Shown here one piece after another: positions 51,222 to 59,712 of a stretch of DNA of 64,000 nucleotides. Source of the stretch: JACVRW01 sp963835705 (lineage in GTDB: Bacteria; Actinomycetota; Thermoleophilia; Solirubrobacterales; Thermoleophilaceae); NCBI GenBank assembly GCA_963835705.1, contig CAWIGR010000022.1, positions 124,001-188,000 on the forward strand, written 5' to 3'. The notes under the pieces are model-generated. The model made no database searches. It had not been told where the DNA came from and saw only the letters and a list, made by a program, of their open reading frames with translations. Position 1 is the stretch's first letter. Every line of letters begins with the position of its first letter. A program made the translations under genes and the position numbers.

Positions 51222-54197
51222 ATGGGGTGGGAGGATGGTCAGGCCAACATGGCCACCCGCATGACAAGCGCCCGCTTCGTCGGACGGGCCGGCGAGCTCG
51301 CGGAGCTGGAGGCCGCGCTGCACGACGCTGCCGGCGGTCGGTCGTCGCTCGTGCTGGTGGCGGGCGAGTCCGGCGTCGGCAAGTCACGCCTGCTGGGCGA
51401 GCTGCTCGGCCGCGCCCGCTCGCTCGACGCGCTCGTGCTCGTGGGCGACTGCGTGGAGCTCGGCGACGGCGAGCTGCCCTACGCCCCGCTCCTCGGCGCG
51501 CTCCGCCCGCTGCTCCGCGACGGCCACCCCGCGCTCGACGCGCTGCCCGACCCGCTGCGGGCCGCGCTGGCGGCGGTCCTGCCCGGGTTCGGCGATCGCG
51601 TGGCCGGCGCCGAGGCTTCGCAGGCGGCCGTCTTCGAGGCGCTGCTCGCCGTGCTGGAAGGCCTCGCGGAGGAACGGCTCGTGCTGCTTGCCATCGAGGA
51701 CCTGCATTGGGCCGACAGCTCAACCCGCTCCTTCCTCAGCTTCCTGTCGCGCACCCTCTGCGGCGAGCGGCTCGTGGTGGTGGGCACCTACCGCTCCGAC
51801 GAGCTCCACCGCCGGCATCCGCTGCGGCCGCTGCTCGCCGAGCTCACGCGCGACCCGGAGACACGCCGCGTCGAGCTGCCCGCGTTCACGCGCGACGAGC
51901 TCGCCGAGCAGCTCGAGGGCATCCTGGCCGCGGCGCCCGACCCCGGCCTGCTCGAGCGGATCTGGCACCGCAGCGAGGGGAACGCGTTGTTCACGGAGGA
52001 GATCCTGGCCGCCGGACTCGACGGCCGCGGGCCGCTGCCGCCCACGCTGAGCGACGCCCTCATGCTTCGCGTGGAGCATCTGTCGGGGACCGCCCAGGAC
52101 GTGCTTCGCTGGCTCTCGTGCCAGACGTCGGTGGACCACGAGCTGCTGGCCGAGATCGCCGGCCTCGACGCCGATGCCCTTATGGACGCGTTGCGTGAGG
52201 CCACCGCGAGCCACATCCTGGTGGCCAGCGCTGAGGGCACCTACGCCTACCGGCACGCCCTGCTGCGCGAGGTGGTGCACGACGGCCTGCTCCCGGGCGA
52301 GCGGACCCGCTTCCACTCGGTGCTCGCCCGCGCGCTGGAGGACCGCATCGCGGCGGGCGACTCGGGTGCTCACATCACCGCCCAGGCGGCGCACCATTGG
52401 ATGGAGGCGGGCGACCAGTCGGCGGCGATGGCGGCCGCCGTCCGCGCCGGGGAGGCGGCCGAGCGCGTGGACGCCTACGCCGAGGCACACGCGCTGTTCG
52501 AGCGGGCGCTCGGGCTCTGGGAACGCGTGGACGACCCCGAGGCGCTCGCCGGGACCGGGCGGCGCGACCTGCTGCTGCGCGCGGCGAAGGCGGCGGACCT
52601 GGGTCACGAGACCGGCCGCTTCGAGGCGCTGGCGAAGAGCGCGTTCGAGCTGGTGGACCCCGAGGCCGAGCCGCTCATGGCGGCCTCGGTGCTGACGCAC
52701 CTCCACCGCGCCCAGTGGGAGCTCAACCGTCAGGACGAGTCGGTCGAGACGCTCGACCTCGCGCTCACCCTGCTCGAGCCCCACGAGGACTCCCGCGAGC
52801 GCGCGGAGCTGCTCGCGCGCAAGTCCCGCGCCCGCATGCTCCAGAGCCGCAACCGGGAGGCGATCGCGGCCGGCCGCGAGGCGCTCGAGGTGGCTCGCTC
52901 GGTCGGCGACCGCGGCGCCGAGATCCTGGCGCTCAACTCCATGGGCGTGGCCCTGGCGGCCGCCCGGGAGGTGGACGAGGGGATCGCGGCGCTCCGCGAG
53001 GCGCTCGCCCTGGTGCGCGAGCACGGCTTGGTCGAGCACGCCGGGCGCTCGACTGTGAACCTGGCCGACGTGCTCCACCTCGAGGGGCGAAGCCAAGAGG
53101 CGCTCGAGTTCGCCCGCCGGGGGCTCGAGGAGGTCCGGGCCCATGGACGCTCCGGGACGTGGGTGGCGCTCGCCGTGGCCGAGATCGAGTGGGAGCTGGG
53201 CGACTGGCGCGCCGCGGCGGCCTCGATGCCGCGTGAGCGGCGCCGCTACTGGGGCTCGACCCTGCTCAACTACCGCGTCCGCCAGATCGAGCAGGCGCTC
53301 GGGCGTGGCGACGTGGCCGGCGCGCGGCTGGACCTGGACGTGGCCGAGCGCGTCGCGGTGGACTCGACCGAACCCCAGTTCCTCGCGCCGATCGCGGCCT
53401 ACCGCGCCGAGCTCGAGCGCCGGGCGGGCGACGTGGCGGCCGCGCGGGGCGCGGTCGACGAGGGGCTCGACCGGATGGAGTTCTGCACCGACGACCTGGC
53501 CCGCCTCGCCCAGGTGGCGATCGCCGGGGTGCGGGTGGAGGCCGATGAGGCGCAACGCGCGCGTGACCGTCACGATGCGGACGCCGAGGAAATGGCCCTG
53601 CAACGCGCTGCCGCTATGGCCGAGCGCGTGCAGCTTGCGGCGGCCGACGGGGGGCCTGTGGTGAGGGCGGTGAGCGCGCTGGCGGACGCCGAGCTGGCAC
53701 GGGCGGAGGACCGCGACGATCCCCGGCTGTGGGAAGCGGCCGCCGCCGCGTGGGACGGCATCGGCCGCCCCTACCGCGCGGTCTACTCGCGCTGGCGCGA
53801 GGCCGAGGCGCGGGCGCGGTCGCGTGACCGAGAGGGCGCGGCGCGGGTCGCGGGCGCCGCGCTCGAAGGCGCCCGGCGGCTCGGCAGCCTGTGGCTCGTG
53901 GCCGAGCTCGAGGGACTGGGAGCGCGCGCCCGCCTCCATCTCGACGGCGCGGAGCCCGAGGCCGCCGGCGACGAGGACGGCGACCCGTTCGGCCTGACCG
54001 CGCGTGAGCGCCAGGTGTTGGCGCTGGTGGCCTCGGGGGCGACCAACAGGGAGGTCGGCGAGCGGCTCCACATGGCCGAGAAGACCGCGAGCGTGCACGT
54101 CTCCCGCATCCTGGCGAAGCTCGATGTGCGCTCCCGGACCGAGGCGGCCGCGGTGGCGCACCGGCACGGGCTGGCGGATGCCGAGGCGGTTGCCTGA
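51222..54197 (+). CDS. Large ATP-binding LuxR-family (LAL) regulator
   Basis: A 991-residue regulator: N-terminal AAA-type ATPase (Walker A GESGVGKS, residues 48-55; Walker B LLAIEDLHWAD), a long helical TPR-like middle, and a C-terminal LuxR helix-turn-helix (LTARERQVLALVASGATNREVGERLHMAEKTASVHVSRILAKL). LAL proteins respond to small inducers. In-frame ATGs at 51249 and 51261 are alternative starts close to MTSARFVGR, where family similarity begins. It precedes the enolase-superfamily/DUF1611 genes and may control them. Confidence 0.87.
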   Translation: MGWEDGQANMATRMTSARFVGRAGELAELEAALHDAAGGRSSLVLVAGESGVGKSRLLGELLGRARSLDALVLVGDCVELGDGELPYAPLLGALRPLLRDGHPALDALPDPLRAALAAVLPGFGDRVAGAEASQAAVFEALLAVLEGLAEERLVLLAIEDLHWADSSTRSFLSFLSRTLCGERLVVVGTYRSDELHRRHPLRPLLAELTRDPETRRVELPAFTRDELAEQLEGILAAAPDPGLLERIWHRSEGNALFTEEILAAGLDGRGPLPPTLSDALMLRVEHLSGTAQDVLRWLSCQTSVDHELLAEIAGLDADALMDALREATASHILVASAEGTYAYRHALLREVVHDGLLPGERTRFHSVLARALEDRIAAGDSGAHITAQAAHHWMEAGDQSAAMAAAVRAGEAAERVDAYAEAHALFERALGLWERVDDPEALAGTGRRDLLLRAAKAADLGHETGRFEALAKSAFELVDPEAEPLMAASVLTHLHRAQWELNRQDESVETLDLALTLLEPHEDSRERAELLARKSRARMLQSRNREAIAAGREALEVARSVGDRGAEILALNSMGVALAAAREVDEGIAALREALALVREHGLVEHAGRSTVNLADVLHLEGRSQEALEFARRGLEEVRAHGRSGTWVALAVAEIEWELGDWRAAAASMPRERRRYWGSTLLNYRVRQIEQALGRGDVAGARLDLDVAERVAVDSTEPQFLAPIAAYRAELERRAGDVAAARGAVDEGLDRMEFCTDDLARLAQVAIAGVRVEADEAQRARDRHDADAEEMALQRAAAMAERVQLAAADGGPVVRAVSALADAELARAEDRDDPRLWEAAAAAWDGIGRPYRAVYSRWREAEARARSRDREGAARVAGAALEGARRLGSLWLVAELEGLGARARLHLDGAEPEAAGDEDGDPFGLTARERQVLALVASGATNREVGERLHMAEKTASVHVSRILAKLDVRSRTEAAAVAHRHGLADAEAVA

Positions 54198-54212
54198 GTG
54201 CCGCGGTCGCTC

Positions 54213-54298
54213 TGAACGGCAGCAACGAAGGAGGCCCGAGGCCCCGGGGGGGTTCCACACATTGCGGCGACTATGTCGCCGTTTCGTGTGGGACCCCC
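54213..54298 (+). repeat. Structured repeat family 1, copy C
   Basis: The box TGAACGGCAGCAACGAAGGAGG is followed by a hairpin with a 13-bp outer stem (GGGGGTTCCACAC with GTGTGGGACCCCC, one T-G wobble) and an inner 7-bp stem CGGCGAC/GTCGCCG with loop TAT. The hairpin ends 21 bases before the GTG of the next gene, as copy A does before hutH. It could be a leader structure for the epimerase gene or a terminator for the LuxR gene. Confidence 0.6.
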
Positions 54299-54319
54299 GC
54301 CCGTCATGCTTCGCCGCCC

Positions 54320-55318
54320 GTGCAGCTCAGCACTCGCACCGTCCAGCTCGCGCTCGCCGAGGAGTTCGGCATCGCGCGCGGTTCGCGCACGACGCAGGCG
54401 GTCGTGCAGATCGAGCTCGAGCATGAAGGTCTGACCGGGCGGGGCGAGGCCGCGCCGGTCTACTACCGCGGCGAGAGCGTCGAGACGGCCAGCGCCTTCC
54501 TGGCCGACGCCGGGCCGGGGCTGGGCGACGATCCGTTCGCGCTCGAGGACGCCCTTGGCCGCCTAGAGGGCGACGCGGCGGCACGCGCCGCCCTCGATGC
54601 TGCTTTTCACGACTGGATTGGGCGGCGGCTCGTGGTACCCGTGTGGCGTCTGCTCGGCCTGAGCCGCGACGTCCCGCCCACCTCCTACACGATCGGAATG
54701 GACACGCTGGAGGGCACTCGCGAGCGGGCGCGGCGCGCGCGTCGTTTCCGGGCACTGAAGGTGAAGGTCGGGGGCTCGGAGGACCTCGCGCGGCTCGAGG
54801 CCGTGCGCTCCGAGACCGGCGCCCCGCTTCGGGTGGACGCCAACGAAGGCTGGACGCTCGAGCAGGCGCGCGAGCTGCTGCCCGCGTTGACGGAGCTCGG
54901 CGTCGAGCTCGTGGAGCAGCCCTTTCCCGCCGCCGACCTCGACTCGTTCCGCGCGCTGCGCGAGCTCGAGCCTCGCCCGCCGGTGGTGGTGGACGAGGGC
55001 TGCCACGACCTGAAGGACGTGGCCGCGTGCGCCGGGTACGCCGACGCGATCAACGTCAAGCTCGCCAAGTGCGGTGGCCTGCGCGAGGCCGTGAGGATGG
55101 TGCACGCCGCACGGGCCCTCGGCCTCCGTACGATGCTCGGCTGCATGATCGAGTCCGAGCTCGGCATCGCCCCCGCGGCGCAGATCGCGTCGCTCTTCGA
55201 CTGGGTCGACCTCGACGGCCACCTGTTGCTCGCCGACCGGCCCTTCACCGGGCTCGAGCTCGTGGACGGCCGCGTGCTCCCCGGCGACGCGCCCGGGCTG
55301 GGGGTGCAGCCCGCGTGA
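54320..55318 (+). CDS. Enolase-superfamily epimerase/racemase, DgcA or dipeptide epimerase type
   Basis: A 332-residue member of the muconate-lactonizing subgroup of the enolase superfamily. Catalytic lysines lie in KVKVG and KLAKCGG; metal ligands are in VDANEGW, EQPF and DEGC. Close relatives are L-Ala-D/L-Glu epimerases and N-acetyl-D-glutamate racemase DgcA. The overlap (GTGA) with a DUF1611 gene favours a DgcA-like role in D-glutamate or cell-wall peptide use, but either is possible. The start is GTG. Confidence 0.83.
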   Translation: MQLSTRTVQLALAEEFGIARGSRTTQAVVQIELEHEGLTGRGEAAPVYYRGESVETASAFLADAGPGLGDDPFALEDALGRLEGDAAARAALDAAFHDWIGRRLVVPVWRLLGLSRDVPPTSYTIGMDTLEGTRERARRARRFRALKVKVGGSEDLARLEAVRSETGAPLRVDANEGWTLEQARELLPALTELGVELVEQPFPAADLDSFRALRELEPRPPVVVDEGCHDLKDVAACAGYADAINVKLAKCGGLREAVRMVHAARALGLRTMLGCMIESELGIAPAAQIASLFDWVDLDGHLLLADRPFTGLELVDGRVLPGDAPGLGVQPA

Positions 55319-56361
55319 GCGAGCGCCTCGCGATCTTCGCCGAGGGCCTGTTCGCGGCGCACAACGGCAAGACGGCCCACGGCGTGATCCGCTACGGCAC
55401 GCGCGACGTGGTGGCGGTGATCGACTCGACCCAGGCCGGGCGGAGCGCCGCCGAGGTGGTGCCGTTCGCCCTGCGCGACGTGCCGATCGTCGCCACGCTG
55501 CGGGAGGCGATCGACGCGGGCGCGAACGCGCTGCTGGTCGGGGTGGCCCCCACCGGCGGCAAGCTCGACCCGGGCTGGCGCGCGGTCCTGCTCGAGGCGA
55601 TCGGGGCGGGCCTGCACGTGGAGGCCGGGCTTCACACCCAGCTCCACGAGGACCCGGAGCTGCGCCGCGCGGCGACCCGGGCCGGCGTGGCGCTGCGCGA
55701 CCTGCGCGCCGCGCCACCCGACCTCACCGTGCCCCAGGGTCCGAACAGCCGCCCGGCGTCGGTGCGCGTGGTGCACAGCGTCGGCTCGGACACGGTGATC
55801 GGGAAGAAGGTGGTCACGCTGGAGCTCGACCACGCCGCGCGCGAGCGCGGGCTGCGCTCCGTGTACGTGCCCACCGGCCAGACGGGGGTGGCGATCGCCG
55901 GCTGGGGCATCGCGGTGGACCACGTGATCTCCGACTACGTGGCGGGCGCGGCCGAGCGGCTCGTGCACGAGGGCGCCGGCCGTGGCGACCTTCTGTTCGT
56001 GGAGGGCCAGGGCGCCCTGTTCCACCCGGCCTACTCGGGCGTCACGCTCGGCCTGCTGCACGGGTCGGCGCCCGACCTGCTGGTGCTGGTCCACAAGGCG
56101 GGCGCCGCCGCGATCCGCAACTACCCGGACCTGCCGATCCCGTCGCTGCCGGAGCTGGTGGCCGCCTACGAGGGCGTGGCCCGCCGCGTGCGCCCCGCAC
56201 GGGTGGCGGCGATCGCGCTCAACACCGCCGAGCTCGAGTCGGACGAGGCGGCGCGCGAGGCGATCGCGGCGGCCCAGGCCGAGACCGGCCTCGTGGCCGA
56301 CGACGTGGTTCGCTTCGGCCCCGAGCGGATCCTCGACGCCGTGCTTGACTCGCTCGAGTGA
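55315..56361 (+). CDS. DUF1611 protein, DgcN-like D-amino acid N-acetyltransferase
   Basis: A 348-residue member of DUF1611, with an N-terminal Rossmann-like part (VVAVIDSTQAGRSAAEV, PTGGKLDPGWR) and a P-loop-like half (SVGSDTVIGKKVVTLEL; PTGQTGVAIAGWGIAVD; FVEGQGALFHPAYSGV). DgcN, a characterised member, acetylates D-glutamate. Coupling to an enolase-superfamily gene matches the dgcN/dgcA pair. The GTG at 55315 overlaps the upstream stop. Confidence 0.82.
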   Translation: MSERLAIFAEGLFAAHNGKTAHGVIRYGTRDVVAVIDSTQAGRSAAEVVPFALRDVPIVATLREAIDAGANALLVGVAPTGGKLDPGWRAVLLEAIGAGLHVEAGLHTQLHEDPELRRAATRAGVALRDLRAAPPDLTVPQGPNSRPASVRVVHSVGSDTVIGKKVVTLELDHAARERGLRSVYVPTGQTGVAIAGWGIAVDHVISDYVAGAAERLVHEGAGRGDLLFVEGQGALFHPAYSGVTLGLLHGSAPDLLVLVHKAGAAAIRNYPDLPIPSLPELVAAYEGVARRVRPARVAAIALNTAELESDEAAREAIAAAQAETGLVADDVVRFGPERILDAVLDSLE

Positions 56362-57185
56362 TTCCGGCGGCGAAGCACCCGGCTCGGCCGGGTGCGCAGC
56401 GATTGCCGTCGATCGGGTTCGGCACGTGGCGGCTCGACGGGCGCGACTGCGTCGAGGGGGTGGCCGATGCTCTCGCCGCCGGCTACCGGCACGTGGACAC
56501 GGCTCGCATGTACGGCAACGAGGAGGACGTCGGGCAGGGGCTGCGCTCCTCGGGCGTCGACCGGTCGGAGGTGTGGCTCACCACGAAGGTGTGGCCCGAC
56601 GACCTGGCGCCCGAGCGCGTGCGCGCCTCGCTCGAGGACTCGCTGCGCGCGCTCGGCACCGACTACCTCGACCTGTACATGATCCACTGGCCGAACCCGC
56701 GCGTGCCGCTGGCCGCGACGCTGGAGGCGATGACCGAGCTGCGCGACGAGGGCCGCACGCGCGAGATCGGCGTGTCGAACTTCACCTCCGACCAGTTCCG
56801 CGAGGCGCTCGACCTGGCGCCGGTGCTGGTCAACCAGGTCGAGTACCACCCCTTCCTCGACCAGTCGGCCGTGCTCGAGGTATGCCGGGAGCGCGACGCG
56901 GAGCTGACGGCCTACCGCCCGCTCGTGAAGGGCGAGGCCCTGGAGGATCCGGTGATCGCGGAGATCGCCGCTGCGCACGGCGCGACGCCCGCCCAGGTCA
57001 CGCTGGCCTGGCTGACCGGGCAGGAGCGGGTGTCGGCGGTGCCGAAGGCGTCGAGCCCGGAGCGCCGCCGGGAGAACCTGGCCGCGCTGGAGCTGAAGCT
57101 CACGCCGGACGAGCGTGCCGCCATCGACGCGCTGCCGAAGGACCGGCGGGCGGTCGAGACTGAGTGGTCGCCGGACTGGGACTAA
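56358..57185 (+). CDS. Aldo-keto reductase
   Basis: A 275-residue NADPH-dependent reductase. The catalytic tetrad is visible: Asp and Tyr in DTARMYGNE, Lys in TTKVW, His in MIHWP; GVSNF and PKASSPERRREN provide cofactor contacts. The GTG at 56358 overlaps the DUF1611 stop, but codons 6-14 run through a hairpin repeat; TTG near 56404, just before LPSIGFGTW, is an alternative start. Probably co-expressed with the two genes upstream, substrate unknown. Confidence 0.85.
   Translation: MIPAAKHPARPGAQRLPSIGFGTWRLDGRDCVEGVADALAAGYRHVDTARMYGNEEDVGQGLRSSGVDRSEVWLTTKVWPDDLAPERVRASLEDSLRALGTDYLDLYMIHWPNPRVPLAATLEAMTELRDEGRTREIGVSNFTSDQFREALDLAPVLVNQVEYHPFLDQSAVLEVCRERDAELTAYRPLVKGEALEDPVIAEIAAAHGATPAQVTLAWLTGQERVSAVPKASSPERRRENLAALELKLTPDERAAIDALPKDRRAVETEWSPDWD
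56373..56397 (-). repeat. Hairpin repeat family 2, copy 4
   Basis: AAGCACCCGGCTCGGCCGGGTGCGC: an 8-bp stem and CTCGG loop. The sequence is identical to the copy at 36132-36156, and the match extends one base further (A) on the right. It lies in the first codons of the aldo-keto reductase reading frame. Confidence 0.7.
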
Positions 57186-57250
57186 CTGCAGCAACCAGGG
57201 GTTCCCCCTCGACCCACCCTTTATTGCTCGTAGTTCGCGGCGCAACCCCC
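57186..57250. other. Convergent intergenic region with weak inverted repeat
   Basis: The 65-base gap between the aldo-keto reductase and the PucR gene has GCAGCAACCAGGGG on the left and CCCTTTATTGCTCG on the right, which pair imperfectly and could terminate transcription from both sides. The right half, read on the minus strand, resembles the box of repeat family 1 (GAAC..AGCAATAAAGGG), but the following hairpin is missing. Confidence 0.35.
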
Positions 57251-58363
57251 TCAGCGCGGCAGCGACGGCGCGATGATCCGATAGGCCTTCAACCCGAGCC
57301 CGAGCCGCTCGCGGTCCTCGCTGCGCAGCGGGTCCAGGCCGCTCAGCTCCTTCACCCGCTCCAGCCGGTAGGCCACCGTGTGGCGGTGTGCGTGGATCGA
57401 CTGGGCGGTCGCGTTCATGTTGCAGTTGTTGGCGAAGTACGAGTCGAGCGTCCCGACCAGGTCGGTCGCGTACTGCTCGTCGTAGGCCACCAGGGGCGCC
57501 ACAGTGTCGTCGAAGAAGCTCCGCACCTCCTGCGGATGGCTCGCCATCACGCGAAACAGCAGCCGGTAGGTGCCCGAGCCGATCTCCGCGCCGGGCGGGC
57601 CGACGCCGGCCGCGGTGAGGCCGAGCACCAGTTCGGCCTCCTCCAGCGCCCGGTGTGCCTCGGCGGCCCCGGTGCGGTAGGAGGAGATGCCGACGGTGGC
57701 GTGGCGGCCGACCCGCGCTGCCGCGCGGCGAGCGGGGTCCAGCGGCCCCGGCAGCAACGCATAGACCTTGTCCTTTACTGCTTGAACGAGCCCGGCGGGC
57801 GCTTCCGAGACCAGCGCTGCGACGAGCCGGCCGGGTCCGCGGCCATTCGGGTCGACGCAGACGGCCACGAACCCACCGGACAGGTCGCAGCCGAGCCGGG
57901 CGGCGCGCCGCTGCACGTCCACCGGATCCAGCTCGGGCCGCTGCAGCAGCTCCTCGAGGAACGAGCCGCGCAGCGTCTGCTCGGTCTCGTCGCGCGCCTC
58001 CACGACCGCCACCTCGGTCAGCGCGGCGATCGCGGCCATGTGCAGGTACTCGCCGGCGTGCGGGAGCCCGCGCCCGAGCAGCAGCACGGCCCCGAGCTCG
58101 CGCCCGCCCGAGGAGATCGGCACCTCAGCGATGATCTCGGCAGGGCGCTGTGGGCGCCCGCCCGCGAGGCGGGCGCCCACATAGCGCTCGTAGCGCGCCC
58201 ACCCTTCGAGTGGCACCCCGAGGCGCGGCACGATCACGGCGACAGGCGCGCCCGCATGCGCGGCGGCGATCTCCGCCACGCGCTCGAGCCCATCGCCCGC
58301 CAGCACGGCGCCCACCATCTCCAGGTGAGCGCCGCGCGGCGTGGCGTCCGGCGCTGCGCTCAT
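57251..58363 (-). CDS. PucR/CdaR-family transcriptional regulator
   Basis: A 370-residue protein with a GAF-like middle part and a C-terminal PucR helix-turn-helix (FFANNCNMNATAQSIHAHRHTVAYRLERVKELSGLDP). PucR-type activators often control purine or nitrogen-compound use. The ATG at 58363 overlaps the glnA stop (ATGA), so it is the last gene of the amt-PII-glnA unit, which suggests nitrogen-linked control. Confidence 0.85.
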   Translation of the reverse strand: MSAAPDATPRGAHLEMVGAVLAGDGLERVAEIAAAHAGAPVAVIVPRLGVPLEGWARYERYVGARLAGGRPQRPAEIIAEVPISSGGRELGAVLLLGRGLPHAGEYLHMAAIAALTEVAVVEARDETEQTLRGSFLEELLQRPELDPVDVQRRAARLGCDLSGGFVAVCVDPNGRGPGRLVAALVSEAPAGLVQAVKDKVYALLPGPLDPARRAAARVGRHATVGISSYRTGAAEAHRALEEAELVLGLTAAGVGPPGAEIGSGTYRLLFRVMASHPQEVRSFFDDTVAPLVAYDEQYATDLVGTLDSYFANNCNMNATAQSIHAHRHTVAYRLERVKELSGLDPLRSEDRERLGLGLKAYRIIAPSLPR

Positions 58364-59712
58364 GTCACCGGCAGATACCGGTCCAGCTCCCACGGCGTGA
58401 CCTGCGTCCTGTACTCGAGCCACTCGTCGCGCTTCAGCGCGAGGTAGCGGTCGAAGATGTGGCTGCCGAGCGCCCGCTCGACCAGCTCCGAGCCCGCCAT
58501 CTCCTCGATCGCCTCGCCGAGCGACTCGGGCAGGTGCTGGATGCCCATACCCACGCGCTCCTCCTCGGTGAGGTCGTAGAGATTGCGCTCGATCGGGGCG
58601 GGCAGCTCGTAGCCCCGCTCGATCCCCTCCAACCCCGCCTGCAGCAGCGCCGCGAACGTGAGGTAGGGGTTGCACGACGGATCGGGGCAGCGGAGCTCCA
58701 TCCGCGTGGCCCGCTCCTTGCCCGGGTGGTACAGCGGCACGCGCACGAGCGCCGAGCGGTTGCGCCGCGACCAGCCGATGTAGACCGGCGCCTCGTAGCC
58801 CGGCACGAGCCGCTTGTACGAGTTCACCGACGGGGCGAACAGCGCCGCCAGCTCGCGGGCGTGCTTGAGCTGGCCGGCGATGAACGACTCCGCCACGTCG
58901 GACAGGTAGAACTCGTCCTCCGAGTCGAAGAACGCGTTGTCGCTCCCCCGGAACAGCGACTGGTGCGTGTGCATCCCGGAGCCGTTCTCGCCGTGCAGCG
59001 GCTTGGGCATGAACGTGGCGTAGAAGCCGTGCTGCGCCGCCACCTCCTTGATCGCGATGCGGTACGTCATCGCGTTGTCCGCCATGTCGAGCCCGTCCGC
59101 GAACCGCATGTCGATCTCGTGCTGCGACGGCCCGACCTCGTGGTGGGTGTACTCCACGGGGATGCCGAGCTCGCGCAGCGTGAACACGGCGTCGCGGCGG
59201 AAGTCGGACCCCACGTCGAGCGTGGTCAGGTCGAAGTAGCCACCCCGGTCGAGCACCTCCGGCGCCTCGTCCGACTTGAACAGGAAGAACTCGAGCTCCG
59301 GCCCGAGGTAGTAGTGGTCGAAGCCCATGTCCCGCGCCCGGGCGAGCGCCCGGCGCATCACGAAGCGCGGGTCGCCCTCGTAGGGCTCGCCGCCGGGCTT
59401 CAGCACGTCGCAGAACAGCCGGCCCACCTTGTGGGTCTCGCCGGTCCGCCACGGCAGGATCCGGAACGTGCTCGGGTCGGGCATGGCGATCATGTCCGAC
59501 TCCTCGATCCGGTTGAACCCCGTGATCGACGAGCCGTCGAAGCCCATGCCGTCCTCGAGCGCCCCGGCCAGCTCTTCGCGGCCCACCGCGAACGACTTCA
59601 GCTGGCCGAAGATGTCCGTGAACCAGAACCGGATGAACTCGACGTTCTCCTCTTCCACCCGGGCCAGCACGTCGGCCGGCCGGGTGCCCACGTCGTCAGG
59701 CGCGATCGCCAT
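58360..59712 (-). CDS. glnA: Glutamine synthetase, type I
   Basis: A 450-residue GSI enzyme that makes glutamine from glutamate, ammonia and ATP. It has GMGFDGSSITGF, the ATP-binding PKPLHGENGSGMHTHQS, and the C-terminal CPDPSCNPYLTFAALLQAGLEGI. The region corresponding to the adenylylation loop reads ERNLYDLTEEE, a tyrosine in a setting different from the classical NLYDLPPEE; the length is nearer the GSI-alpha type, so control by adenylylation is doubtful. Overlaps the PII gene by 17 bases. Confidence 0.92.
   Translation of the reverse strand: MAIAPDDVGTRPADVLARVEEENVEFIRFWFTDIFGQLKSFAVGREELAGALEDGMGFDGSSITGFNRIEESDMIAMPDPSTFRILPWRTGETHKVGRLFCDVLKPGGEPYEGDPRFVMRRALARARDMGFDHYYLGPELEFFLFKSDEAPEVLDRGGYFDLTTLDVGSDFRRDAVFTLRELGIPVEYTHHEVGPSQHEIDMRFADGLDMADNAMTYRIAIKEVAAQHGFYATFMPKPLHGENGSGMHTHQSLFRGSDNAFFDSEDEFYLSDVAESFIAGQLKHARELAALFAPSVNSYKRLVPGYEAPVYIGWSRRNRSALVRVPLYHPGKERATRMELRCPDPSCNPYLTFAALLQAGLEGIERGYELPAPIERNLYDLTEEERVGMGIQHLPESLGEAIEEMAGSELVERALGSHIFDRYLALKRDEWLEYRTQVTPWELDRYLPVT

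Noticed and set aside
57186..57250. A possible fourth copy of structured repeat family 1
   Set aside because: The box is only partly conserved and no matching two-stage hairpin follows; it is more simply a weak terminator between convergent genes.
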